The position numbers and the translations under genes are program-made. A DNA stretch of 13,756 bases from an uncultured Aquimonas sp. (GTDB lineage: Bacteria > Pseudomonadota > Gammaproteobacteria > Xanthomonadales > Xanthomonadaceae), in contig CAMLOR010000075.1 in assembly GCA_946481615.1 (NCBI GenBank), positions 1-13,756 on the forward strand, written 5' to 3'. A model generated the notes under the pieces. The model was given only the letters and a program-made list of their open reading frames with translations. It searched no databases and had not been told where the DNA came from. Numbering within the stretch: position 1 is the stretch's first letter; each line of letters begins with the position of its first letter. Below, piece by piece: positions 1 to 6,845 of the stretch.

Positions 1-2
1 TG

Positions 3-2075
3 CGCGTGCTCACCGAGGCCGTGATCATCGTGCTGCTGGTGAGCTTCTTCTCGCTCGGCTTCCGCACGGGCCTGGTGGTGGCGCTGTCGATTCCGCTGGT
101 GCTGGCCATGACCTTCGCCGGCATGCAGTACTTCGGCATCGGCCTGCACAAGATCTCGCTGGGCGCGCTGGTGCTGGCGCTCGGCCTGCTCGTCGACGAC
201 GCCATCATCGCCGTGGAAATGATGGCGGTGAAGATGGAACAGGGTTTCAGCCGCCTGAAGGCCGCGAGCTTCGCGTATCGAAGCACGGCCTTCCCGATGC
301 TGACCGGCACGCTGATCACGGCCGCCGGCTTCCTGCCCATCGCCACCGCGGCCTCGAGCACCGGCGAGTACACGCGCTCGATCTTCCAGGTGGTGACGCT
401 GGCGCTGCTGGTGAGCTGGATCGCCGCCGTGGTGTTCGTGCCCTATCTGGGCGACAAGCTGCTGCCGGATTTCCATGCGAAGAACGGCAACGGCAAGCAC
501 GGCCACGATCCTTATGCGACGCGTTTCTACCGGCAGGTGCGCAACCTCGTGGAATGGTGCGTGCGCTGGCGCAAGACGGTGATCCTGGTGACGGTGGCGA
601 TGTTCGTGGCCAGCGTGATGCTGTTCCGCTTCGTGCCGCAGCAGTTCTTCCCTTCGTCCACGCGCGTGGAGCTGATGGTCGACTTCAAGCTGGCCGAAGG
701 CTCCTCGCTCAAGGCCACCGAGGCTGAAGCCAAGCGGCTCGAAGCCCTGCTGGCGAAGAAGGAAGGCGTGGAGAACTATGTGGCCTACGTCGGCACCGGC
801 TCGCCGCGCTTCTACCTGCCGCTCGACCAGCAGCTGCCGCAGGCGAGCTTCGCGCAGTTCGTGCTGGTGACCCAGGACGTGGAGACGCGCGAAGAAGTGC
901 GCAGCTGGTTGATCGACGTGCTGGCGACGCAGTTTTCCACGCTGCAGGCGCGCGTCACGCGGCTGGAGAACGGGCCGCCGGTGGGTTATCCCGTGCAGTT
1001 CCGCGTCTCGGGCGAGCACATCGACGAGGTGCGTGAACTCGCGCGCCGCGTCGCCGACAAGGTGCGCGCCAATCCGCACGTCACCAACGTCAACCTCGAT
1101 TGGGAAGAGCCGAGCAAGGTCGTGCGCCTGGTCATCGACCAGGAACGTGCGCGTGCCTTCGGCGTCAGTTCCGCGGCGCTGTCGAAGTTCCTGGAAAGCT
1201 CGCTCAGCGGCTCGCTGGTGAGCACTTATCGCGAAGACAACGAACTGGTGCAGATCCTGCTGCGCGGCCCGGAGGACGAGCGCGCGCAGCTCTCGCTGCT
1301 GGGCAGTCTTTCGGTGCCCACGCCCAGCGGCAAGGGCATTCCGCTCAACCAGTTGGCGAGTCTGGAATACGGTTTCGAGGAAGGCATCATCTGGCATCGC
1401 AATCGCCTGCCGACGGTGACCGTGCGCGGCGACATCTACGGCAAGGAGCTGCCGGCTTCGGTGGTGGCGCAGATCTCGCCGACGCTCGACGGGATCCGCG
1501 CCGACCTGCCCTCGGGCTATCTGCTGGACATCGGCGGCACCGTCGAGGATTCGGCGCGCGGCCAGAATTCGGTGAACGCGGGCGTGCCGCTGTTCCTCGT
1601 CGCGGTGCTCACCCTGCTGATGATCCAGCTCAAGAGCTTCTCGCGCTCGATCCTCGTGTTGCTCACCGCACCGCTCGGCCTGATCGGCGTGGTGCTGTTC
1701 CTGCTGGTGTTCCGCGTGCCCTTCGGCTTCGTGGCCATGCTGGGCACCATCGCGCTGTCGGGCATGATCATGCGCAACTCGGTGATCCTGGTCGACCAGA
1801 TCGAGCAGGACATCGCGGCCGGTCACAAACGCTGGCAGGCCATCGTCGATGCCACCGTGCGCCGTTTCCGTCCCATCGTGCTGACGGCGCTGGCGGCGGT
1901 GCTGGCGATGATTCCCCTGTCGCGCAGCGCGTTCTTCGGGCCGATGGCGGTGGCGATCATGGGCGGGCTCATCGTGGCCACCGCGCTGACGCTGCTGTTC
2001 CTGCCCGCGCTGTACGCGGCCTGGTTCCGCGTGCGCGAGGACGAGCCGGCGCCGGTGCCCGCGGTGCAGGACTGA
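3..2075 (+). CDS. RND efflux transporter permease subunit (AcrB/HAE1 type), 5'-truncated by window edge
   Basis: This is the C-terminal 690 residues or so of an inner-membrane resistance-nodulation-division pump, which uses the proton gradient to export substrates through a periplasmic adaptor and an outer-membrane channel. Family members are about 1,020-1,050 residues, so roughly 340 N-terminal residues lie outside the window; the frame is open to the left edge and the GTG at 6 is not the true start. Visible in order: TM2-TM6, with the TM4 proton-relay motif GLLVDDAIIAVE and its twin Asp codons at 195-200; TM7 (codons near 570-640); the second large periplasmic loop, beginning FVPQQFFPSSTR; then TM8-TM12. 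In TM10 the position equivalent to AcrB Lys940 is Arg (codon 1773-1775, motif MIMRNSVILVD). A TolC-type channel gene lies downstream at 2912, which fits a tripartite pump, but 148 bp with a likely promoter separate this gene from the next. The substrate cannot be read from the sequence. Confidence 0.95.
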   Translation, partial: RVLTEAVIIVLLVSFFSLGFRTGLVVALSIPLVLAMTFAGMQYFGIGLHKISLGALVLALGLLVDDAIIAVEMMAVKMEQGFSRLKAASFAYRSTAFPMLTGTLITAAGFLPIATAASSTGEYTRSIFQVVTLALLVSWIAAVVFVPYLGDKLLPDFHAKNGNGKHGHDPYATRFYRQVRNLVEWCVRWRKTVILVTVAMFVASVMLFRFVPQQFFPSSTRVELMVDFKLAEGSSLKATEAEAKRLEALLAKKEGVENYVAYVGTGSPRFYLPLDQQLPQASFAQFVLVTQDVETREEVRSWLIDVLATQFSTLQARVTRLENGPPVGYPVQFRVSGEHIDEVRELARRVADKVRANPHVTNVNLDWEEPSKVVRLVIDQERARAFGVSSAALSKFLESSLSGSLVSTYREDNELVQILLRGPEDERAQLSLLGSLSVPTPSGKGIPLNQLASLEYGFEEGIIWHRNRLPTVTVRGDIYGKELPASVVAQISPTLDGIRADLPSGYLLDIGGTVEDSARGQNSVNAGVPLFLVAVLTLLMIQLKSFSRSILVLLTAPLGLIGVVLFLLVFRVPFGFVAMLGTIALSGMIMRNSVILVDQIEQDIAAGHKRWQAIVDATVRRFRPIVLTALAAVLAMIPLSRSAFFGPMAVAIMGGLIVATALTLLFLPALYAAWFRVREDEPAPVPAVQD

Positions 2076-2143
2076 TGGCCTAGTTACTTCCTGCACTACG
2101 GGCGGCGTATAGGCAGCGGCGATGCTGGAGCCCGCTTCGAACT

Positions 2144-2173
2144 TTGCCCCGAGAAGCCGGCCGGGTCTAAAAT
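2144..2173 (+). promoter_or_regulatory. Possible sigma-70-type promoter for the PCMT-like gene and tolC
   Basis: TTGCCC at 2144-2149 and TAAAAT at 2168-2173 are 18 bp apart, within the usual range for a housekeeping promoter. They lie in the 148-bp gap between the RND gene and the methyltransferase gene, about 50 bp ahead of its ATG. The -10 is a good match; the -35 is moderate. No other intergenic promoter serves the following two genes, so transcription of both from here is likely. This is pattern inference only. Confidence 0.4.
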
Positions 2174-2210
2174 CCGGGACTTTTTCCCACCCGCCCAGCC
2201 TTTGCGCTTC

Positions 2211-2216
2211 AAGGAT
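2211..2216 (+). promoter_or_regulatory. Ribosome binding site deciding the PCMT-like start
   Basis: AAGGAT lies 7 bp ahead of the ATG at 2224. It favours this start over the in-frame ATG at 2122, which would add 34 residues with no resemblance to the family. Confidence 0.6.
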
Positions 2217-2223
2217 TTACGCC

Positions 2224-2880
2224 ATGCCGATCGACTTCGACCAAGCCCGCTTCGCGATGATCGAGCAGCAGGTCCGCCCCTGGGAGGTGCTGGACCCGCG
2301 CGTGCTCGACGTGCTCTCGCGCGTGCGCCGCGAGGACTTCGTGCTGCCGCGCCACCGCAAGCTGGCCTTCGCCGATCTGGCGCTGCCGCTGGAACACGGC
2401 GAATCGATGATGAAGCCGGTGCTGGAAGGCCGCCTGCTGCAGGCGCTCGATCTGCAGCCGGAGGACGAAGTGCTCGAGATCGGCACGGGCAGCGGCTTCG
2501 TCACCGCCTGCCTGGCCATGCTGGCGCGCGATGTCACCAGCATCGACATCCACGGCGATTTCGTCGAACGCGCGCGCGGCCGCCTGCAGGGCAACGGTTT
2601 GACCTCGGCCCGCATCGAACGGGCCGATGCGTTCGCCTTCGACCCGGGCCGCCGCTTCGACGCGGTGGCCGTGACCGGCGCTGTGGCCGAGATCCCGGCG
2701 CGCTTCCGCGAGTGGCTCAAGCCCGGTGGCCGCCTGTTCGTGGTGCGCGGGCTTTCGCCGGTGCTCGAAGCGGTGCGCGTGCTGCGCAACAACGAGCAGG
2801 ATTTCGGCATCGAAAGCCTGTTCGAAACCGATCTGGATTACCTGCGCGGCGCGGAACCCGTCGCGCGTTTCTCCCTCTAG
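2224..2880 (+). CDS. Protein-L-isoaspartate O-methyltransferase-like (divergent PCMT family)
   Basis: A 218-residue SAM-dependent methyltransferase of the PCMT family. SAM-binding motif I is VLEIGTGSGF at residues 83-92, with the acidic end of strand 2 at Asp108 (SIDI). The motif II-like stretch DAVAVTGAVAEIP spans 146-158 and LKPGGRLFV spans 165-173. The N-terminal signature MIEQQVRPWEVLDPRVL (12-28) is typical of the branch of the family found next to tolC in beta- and gammaproteobacteria. Canonical repair enzymes carry a motif of the type ISQPYMVA ahead of motif I, in which a Ser contacts the isoaspartyl substrate; here the equivalent region reads HGESMMKPVLEGRLLQAL (58-75). Isoaspartate repair is therefore uncertain and pcm is not used as a symbol. 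tolC follows after 31 bp with its own RBS, so the two genes are probably cotranscribed. Alternative: a methyltransferase with another substrate. Confidence 0.88.
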   Translation: MPIDFDQARFAMIEQQVRPWEVLDPRVLDVLSRVRREDFVLPRHRKLAFADLALPLEHGESMMKPVLEGRLLQALDLQPEDEVLEIGTGSGFVTACLAMLARDVTSIDIHGDFVERARGRLQGNGLTSARIERADAFAFDPGRRFDAVAVTGAVAEIPARFREWLKPGGRLFVVRGLSPVLEAVRVLRNNEQDFGIESLFETDLDYLRGAEPVARFSL

Positions 2881-2899
2881 CCCTCTTGCCCTGCCCTCC

Positions 2900-2904
2900 A
2901 AGGA
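2900..2904 (+). promoter_or_regulatory. Ribosome binding site of tolC
   Basis: AAGGA lies 7 bp before the ATG at 2912. It fixes the start that gives a clean signal peptide; a frame open further upstream runs inside the methyltransferase gene. Confidence 0.6.
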
Positions 2905-2911
2905 CTCCGCA

Positions 2912-4387
2912 ATGACCGCCCGCCGCCTCCGTCCTCTCGCCCTGGCCATGCTGTTCACCGGCACCGCCGGGGCCGCGCACGCCGCCGACCTGATGCAGGC
3001 CTACGAGCTCGCGCGCGAGAGCGATCCGCAGCTGCAGGCCGCCGACGCCCAGCGCCTGCAACAGGGCGAAGGCCCGGTGCAGGCGCGCGCCGCGCTGCTG
3101 CCGCAGATCGACGGCAGCCTCGATTTCAGCGACAGCAAGAGCGCCGGCGAGCAGACCGAAGTCATTTCGCGCGACCCGCTCATCGTCGACAGCGGCGTGG
3201 GTTTCGGCGACTCGCGCAGCCGCGATTCGGGTTTGCGCCTCACGCAGTCGATCTACGACCACCGCAACTGGACGCGCCTGCGCGCCTCGCGCACCCGCGC
3301 CGAGCAGTTCACTGCGGTCTACGACGCCGCCAACGACGCCCTCGTCACGCGCGTGGCCGAAGCCTATTTCAACGTGCTCACCGCCATCGACTCGCTCGCC
3401 TTCGCGCGCGCCGAGGCGCGCGCCGTGCAGCGCCAGCTCGACCAGGCCAACCAGCGCTTCGAAGTGGGCCTGACGGCCATCACCGACGTGCACGAAGCGC
3501 GCGCCCGCTACGACAACTCGCGCGCCAACGCCATCACCGCCGAAGTGCAGCTCGACGACGCCCGCGAGGCGCTGCGCGAGATCACCGGCCAGTACATGGA
3601 AAGCCTGCGCGGCCTCGACGAGAGCTTCGAGCCCGTCAGCCCGGAACCGGCCGACATCTCGAAGTGGGTGGAACTGGCGCTCGAGAACAATCCCACGCTG
3701 CATTCGCGCGAACTGGCCTCGGTGGCCGCCAGCCAGGACATCGCCACCGCGCGCGCCGGCCACTATCCCTATCTCACCGGCTCGGTGAGCTACGGCGACC
3801 AGGCCAGCTGGGGCAGCGACCGCTCGCGCGGCGTCACGCTGCCCTCGGGCAGCGAAGGCTACGGCACCACCATCGGGCTATCGCTCACCATCCCGATCTT
3901 CTCGGGCGGCCTCACGCAGTCGCAGGTGCGTCAGGCCATCTACTCGCGCGACATCGCCGACGACCAGCTCGAGCAGGAACGCCGCGCCATCACGCGCCAG
4001 ACGCGCAACGCCTACCGCGCGCTGATCGCCGGCCTCACCGAGATCGAAGCGCGCAAGCAGGCGCTGGTCTCGGCGCAGAGCGCGATGGAAGCCACCGAAG
4101 CCGGCTTCGAGGTCGGCACCCGCACCATCGTCGACGTGCTGATCTCGCAGCAGGTGCTGTTCCAGGCCCAGCGCGACTACTCGGTCTCGCGCCACAACTT
4201 CCTGGTCAACACGCTGCGCCTGCGGCAGGCTGCCGGCACGGTCGAAGCCAAGGACGTGGCGGCAGTGAACGCCTTCCTGGTGGCCGATGCGGAGTCCAAA
4301 CTCGACAATCCGGAGCAGGCCACCGAAGAGATGGCCGAGGATGCGGCGCGCGAGGAAGGGCGCGAGGACGAGGTCGGGAACGACTGA
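2912..4387 (+). CDS. tolC: TolC family outer membrane efflux/type I secretion channel
   Basis: A 491-residue precursor of the trimeric outer-membrane channel-tunnel that accepts cargo from RND pumps and type I secretion machines. Residues 1-24 form a signal peptide (MTARRLRPLA, a hydrophobic core, then AHA before ADLMQAYELA). The mature protein has the two tandem OEP repeats of the family: a first helical half around residues 140-230 (TRVAEAYFNVL, then RFEVGLTAITDVHEARARYD) and a second around 355-440 (RQTRNAYRALIAG, then GFEVGTRTIVDVLISQQVLF). The paired motif 'FEVGL/T..I.DV' in both halves reflects the internal duplication. The C-terminal tail is strongly acidic (EEMAEDAAREEGREDEVGND), beyond the conserved domain. 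Length and repeats match the TolC family (TolC of E. coli precursor is 493 residues). It sits 31 bp after the PCMT-like gene and downstream of an RND pump gene, in keeping with an efflux role. It converges on waaA. Confidence 0.95.
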   Translation: MTARRLRPLALAMLFTGTAGAAHAADLMQAYELARESDPQLQAADAQRLQQGEGPVQARAALLPQIDGSLDFSDSKSAGEQTEVISRDPLIVDSGVGFGDSRSRDSGLRLTQSIYDHRNWTRLRASRTRAEQFTAVYDAANDALVTRVAEAYFNVLTAIDSLAFARAEARAVQRQLDQANQRFEVGLTAITDVHEARARYDNSRANAITAEVQLDDAREALREITGQYMESLRGLDESFEPVSPEPADISKWVELALENNPTLHSRELASVAASQDIATARAGHYPYLTGSVSYGDQASWGSDRSRGVTLPSGSEGYGTTIGLSLTIPIFSGGLTQSQVRQAIYSRDIADDQLEQERRAITRQTRNAYRALIAGLTEIEARKQALVSAQSAMEATEAGFEVGTRTIVDVLISQQVLFQAQRDYSVSRHNFLVNTLRLRQAAGTVEAKDVAAVNAFLVADAESKLDNPEQATEEMAEDAAREEGREDEVGND

Positions 4388-4419
4388 CGGTTCACGGTTC
4401 GTCGTTCGCGCGCGTCTGC

Positions 4420-4503
4420 CGTCATTCCCGCGAAGGCGGGAATCCAGTGACTTCGGCGGCCGGAGAGCAAAGTCACTGGGTCCCCGCCTTCGCGGGGACG
4501 ACG
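4420..4503. repeat. Inverted pair of palindromic extragenic repeats (REP/BIME-like)
   Basis: Two 34-bp copies face each other, at 4420-4453 and 4470-4503, separated by 16 bp. Each contains its own hairpin: ATTCCC-N8-GGGAAT at 4424-4443 and GTCCCCGCCTTCGCGGGGAC at 4480-4499. After inversion the copies match at 30 of 34 positions. All four differences fall in the hairpin stems and are compensatory (A-T to G-C twice), so both fold. The left core matches the ATTCCCN8GGGAAT form known from Neisseria dRS3 repeats, and similar 'attcccgcgaaggcgggaat' repeats are widespread in Proteobacteria. It lies between the converging tolC and waaA genes, where it could block read-through or stabilise mRNA 3' ends. 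It has no T-run, so it is not a classical intrinsic terminator. Confidence 0.85.
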
Positions 4504-4555
4504 TGAGGCAGCGGCACTACGTGAGGCAGCGGGGACGACGCGAGACAGCGGAGCG
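4501..4555. repeat. Short degenerate 18-19 bp tandem repeat
   Basis: Three head-to-tail units begin at 4501 (ACGTGAGGCAGCGG), 4519 (the same 14 bases) and 4538 (ACGCGAGACAGCGG, two mismatches). Spacings are 18 and 19 bp. A fourth unit at 4556 keeps only ACGTG. The block joins directly onto the end of the right-hand palindromic repeat and runs up to the waaA stop at 4571, so it may have arisen by local duplication beside that repeat. No coding role is seen. Confidence 0.7.
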
Positions 4556-4570
4556 ACGTGGGGATCTGCG

Positions 4571-5881
4571 TCAGGTTTCCGCAGGAACCGCCCAGTCCTT
4601 CGACTCGACCTTCTCCCCGGCGACGACCTTCTCCACGATCGCCAGCGTGCGCGCCACCGCGCCGCGCTCGGCCTCCACCATGCAGCGCGCGGCCTGTCCC
4701 ATGCGCGCTCGCAGTTCTGAATCGCCCAGCATCTTCTGCAGCGCCGAAGCCAGGCCTTCGGCATCGGGCACGCGCAGCGCGCCGCCGCGTTCGAGCATCA
4801 GATCGGTGACTTCGGCGAAGTTGAAGGTGTTGGGTCCGACGATCACCGGCACGCCCAGCGCCGCGGGTTCGAGCACGTTGTGGCCGCCGATGGGATCGAG
4901 GCTGCCCGCCACGAAGGCGACGTCGGCCGCGCCGAGGAAACGCACCAGCTCGCCGAGGGTGTCGATCACGAAGCACTGCGTCTCCGCATTGGCCACGCCG
5001 TCCTCGCTGCGCGTGGCGGTGACGAAGCCGTAGCTGCGGCACAGCTGCGCCATCAGCTTGAAGCGTTCCGGATGGCGCGGCGCCACCAGCATCAGCGCAT
5101 CGGGGAAGCGCCGCATCAGGCGCGAATGCGCCTCGATGACCGCCTGTTCCTCGCCTTCGTGCGTGCTCGCCGCGATCCATGCGGGGCGGCCCGCGCCCCA
5201 GTTGGCGCGCAGCGTCACCGCCTGCGCCGCGGCATCGTCGGGCACGCGCATGTCGTACTTGAGATTGCCCACCACGCGCAGCCGCTCGGGGCGCGCGCCC
5301 AGTTCGAGCAGGCGTTCGGCATCCTGCTGCGATTGCGCCGCGACGAAGGTGGCGCAGCGGATCGCCGCGCGCGCCAGCGGCGTCACCGGGCCGTAGCCGC
5401 GCAGCGACTTCTCCGAGAGGCGCGCGTTCGCCACCACGATCGGCACGCCGCGCTGCTCGCATTCGAGGAACAGGTTGGGCCAGATCTCGGTTTCCATGAT
5501 CACCGCGATCGCGGGCTTCGCGCGATCGAGGAAGCGGCGGCAACCGGCCGGCAGGTCGTAGGGCAGATAGACGTGGAAGACCTGGTCGCCCCAGAGCTGG
5601 CGCACGCGGTCCGAGCCCGTCGGCGTGACGGTGGTGACGACCATCGGGCGTCCGGCGTAGCGCCGGCGCAGCGCATCGATCAGCGGCGCGGCGGCGTTGA
5701 CTTCGCCCACCGATACCGCGTGGATCCAGATCGAATCGGCGAAGCCCGGATCGGGGAAGAAGCCGAAGCGCTCGAACCAGCGCGAGAAATAGCCGCGCAG
5801 GCGCAGGCCACGCGCCGCCAGCCGGTAGAGGATCACCGGCGTCAGCAGGTACATGGTCAGCGTGTAGAGGGCGCGCATCAT
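4571..5881 (-). CDS. waaA: 3-deoxy-D-manno-octulosonic acid (Kdo) transferase
   Basis: A 436-residue inner-membrane-associated GT30 glycosyltransferase that adds Kdo from CMP-Kdo to lipid IVA, the first step of LPS inner-core assembly; whether it adds one or two Kdo residues cannot be told here. An N-terminal hydrophobic anchor (residues 4-20, LYTLTMYLLTPVILYRL with start at 5881) precedes the N-terminal lobe. SVGEVNAAAPL contains the candidate catalytic base Glu60. ETEIWPN (130-136) and the C-terminal donor-site signature GGHNVLEPAALG (332-343), followed by VPVIVGPNTFNF, are typical of WaaA/KdtA. Two adjacent ATG codons (5881 and 5878) are possible starts; the frame stays open further upstream, but that part overlaps the divergent lpxL gene and does not look like the family. 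The gene converges on tolC and diverges from lpxL across 49 bp, an LPS/lipid A pairing. Confidence 0.96.
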   Translation of the reverse strand: MMRALYTLTMYLLTPVILYRLAARGLRLRGYFSRWFERFGFFPDPGFADSIWIHAVSVGEVNAAAPLIDALRRRYAGRPMVVTTVTPTGSDRVRQLWGDQVFHVYLPYDLPAGCRRFLDRAKPAIAVIMETEIWPNLFLECEQRGVPIVVANARLSEKSLRGYGPVTPLARAAIRCATFVAAQSQQDAERLLELGARPERLRVVGNLKYDMRVPDDAAAQAVTLRANWGAGRPAWIAASTHEGEEQAVIEAHSRLMRRFPDALMLVAPRHPERFKLMAQLCRSYGFVTATRSEDGVANAETQCFVIDTLGELVRFLGAADVAFVAGSLDPIGGHNVLEPAALGVPVIVGPNTFNFAEVTDLMLERGGALRVPDAEGLASALQKMLGDSELRARMGQAARCMVEAERGAVARTLAIVEKVVAGEKVESKDWAVPAET

Positions 5882-5930
5882 CGTGCGAAGGATAGCGGAT
5901 GGCCTGCGCGCACCCACTAGAATCGCGGGC
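5882..5930. promoter_or_regulatory. Divergent waaA/lpxL start region with possible leaderless promoters
   Basis: Only 49 bp separate the two divergent ATGs and neither gene has a recognisable Shine-Dalgarno. On the plus strand TAGAAT (5918-5923) is followed by 7 bp and then the lpxL ATG at 5931. On the minus strand TATCCT (5894 down to 5889) is followed by 7 bp and then the waaA ATG at 5881. A -10 box placed this way would start transcription at or next to the A of the start codon, giving leaderless mRNAs. No convincing -35 is seen for either, so confidence is limited. Confidence 0.35.
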
Positions 5931-6845
5931 ATGGCCCCGCCGCTTCCGACCCCGCCGACCTCGCCGCGCACGTGGCCGGAGTGGATCGGCATCGGCATCG
6001 CCTGGCTGGCGGCGCGCCTGCCTTGGGGTCTGCAACGCGCGCTGGGGCGACTGATAGGCGCGCTGCTGCCGTTGCTGCTGCGGCGGCGCGGACGCGTCGC
6101 GCGGCGCAATCTCGAAGTCTGCTTTCCCGAACTCGCGCCCGTGGCACGCGAAGCCATGCTGCGCGAGAGCTACGCCTCGCTCGGCATCGGCCTGTTCGAA
6201 TTCGCGCGCGCCTGGTGGGGCTCGGTGGCGCCGATGCGTCGCACGCTGCGCATCGAGGGGCTCGAGCATCTCGAGCGCGCACGCGCGCAGGGCCGCGGCA
6301 TCATCGTGATCTCCGCGCACTTCCTCACGCTGGAACTGTGCGGACGCCTGCTCACCGAGCACCAGCCGCTGGCCGGCATGTATCGCCCGCACGACGGCGC
6401 TGCGCTGGAATGGGCGGTGAAGCGCGGCCGCCTGCGCTACGCCGCCGCGATGTTCACACGCGAGGAACTGCGCCCCGCGTTGCGGCACCTCAAGTCGGGT
6501 GGCGCGCTGTGGTTCGCACCGGACCAGGAAACGCGGCGCGGCGACAGCGTCTTCGTGCCGTTCTTCGGGCGGCCGGCGTGGAGCCTGACGTCCACCCATC
6601 AGCTGGCGCGCCTGTCCGGCGCCGCGGTGCTGCCGTTCTTCCATCGCCGCCGCGAGGACGGCGGTTACGATCTCGAAGTGCTGCCCGCCTTCGAGGATTT
6701 CCCGAGCGCCGATGCCGTGGCCGACACCGCGCGCGTGATGGCGGCGATCGAAGGCATGATCCGCCGAGCGCCTGGGCAGTATCTTTGGATCCACCAGCGC
6801 TTCAAGCGCCAGCCCGAGGGTGCAGCTTCCGTCTATGAAAGCTAG
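5931..6845 (+). CDS. lpxL: Lauroyl/myristoyl-type lipid A biosynthesis acyltransferase (LpxL/HtrB family)
   Basis: A 304-residue inner-membrane acyltransferase that adds a secondary acyl chain from acyl-ACP to Kdo-lipid A. After an N-terminal hydrophobic region (WIGIGIAWLAARLPWGL, about residues 18-34) come RNLEVCFPEL (59-68) and the catalytic HX4E signature SAHFLTLEL (128-136), with His130 and Glu135. GMYRPHD (149-155), APDQE (196-200) and VFVPFFGRPAWSLT (207-220) follow, and LWIHQRFK (285-292) near the end; all are hallmarks of the LpxL/LpxM family. Length is normal. The ATG at 5931 is preferred because the protein aligns from there; the frame runs open to an upstream ATG at 5883 that would overlap the waaA start region. 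It diverges from waaA, whose product makes the Kdo-containing substrate, and overlaps the next gene by 11 bp. LpxL rather than LpxM is likely but not proven. Confidence 0.93.
   Translation: MAPPLPTPPTSPRTWPEWIGIGIAWLAARLPWGLQRALGRLIGALLPLLLRRRGRVARRNLEVCFPELAPVAREAMLRESYASLGIGLFEFARAWWGSVAPMRRTLRIEGLEHLERARAQGRGIIVISAHFLTLELCGRLLTEHQPLAGMYRPHDGAALEWAVKRGRLRYAAAMFTREELRPALRHLKSGGALWFAPDQETRRGDSVFVPFFGRPAWSLTSTHQLARLSGAAVLPFFHRRREDGGYDLEVLPAFEDFPSADAVADTARVMAAIEGMIRRAPGQYLWIHQRFKRQPEGAASVYES

Noticed and set aside
2122..2223. Longer N-terminus for the methyltransferase from ATG 2122
   Set aside because: The added 34 residues have no family resemblance, no RBS precedes 2122, and they would overlap the likely promoter; ATG 2224 has AAGGAT at correct spacing.
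4420..4503. CRISPR-like repeat or rho-independent terminator between tolC and waaA
   Set aside because: There are only two copies, inverted relative to each other, with no spacers; the hairpins lack a following T-run.
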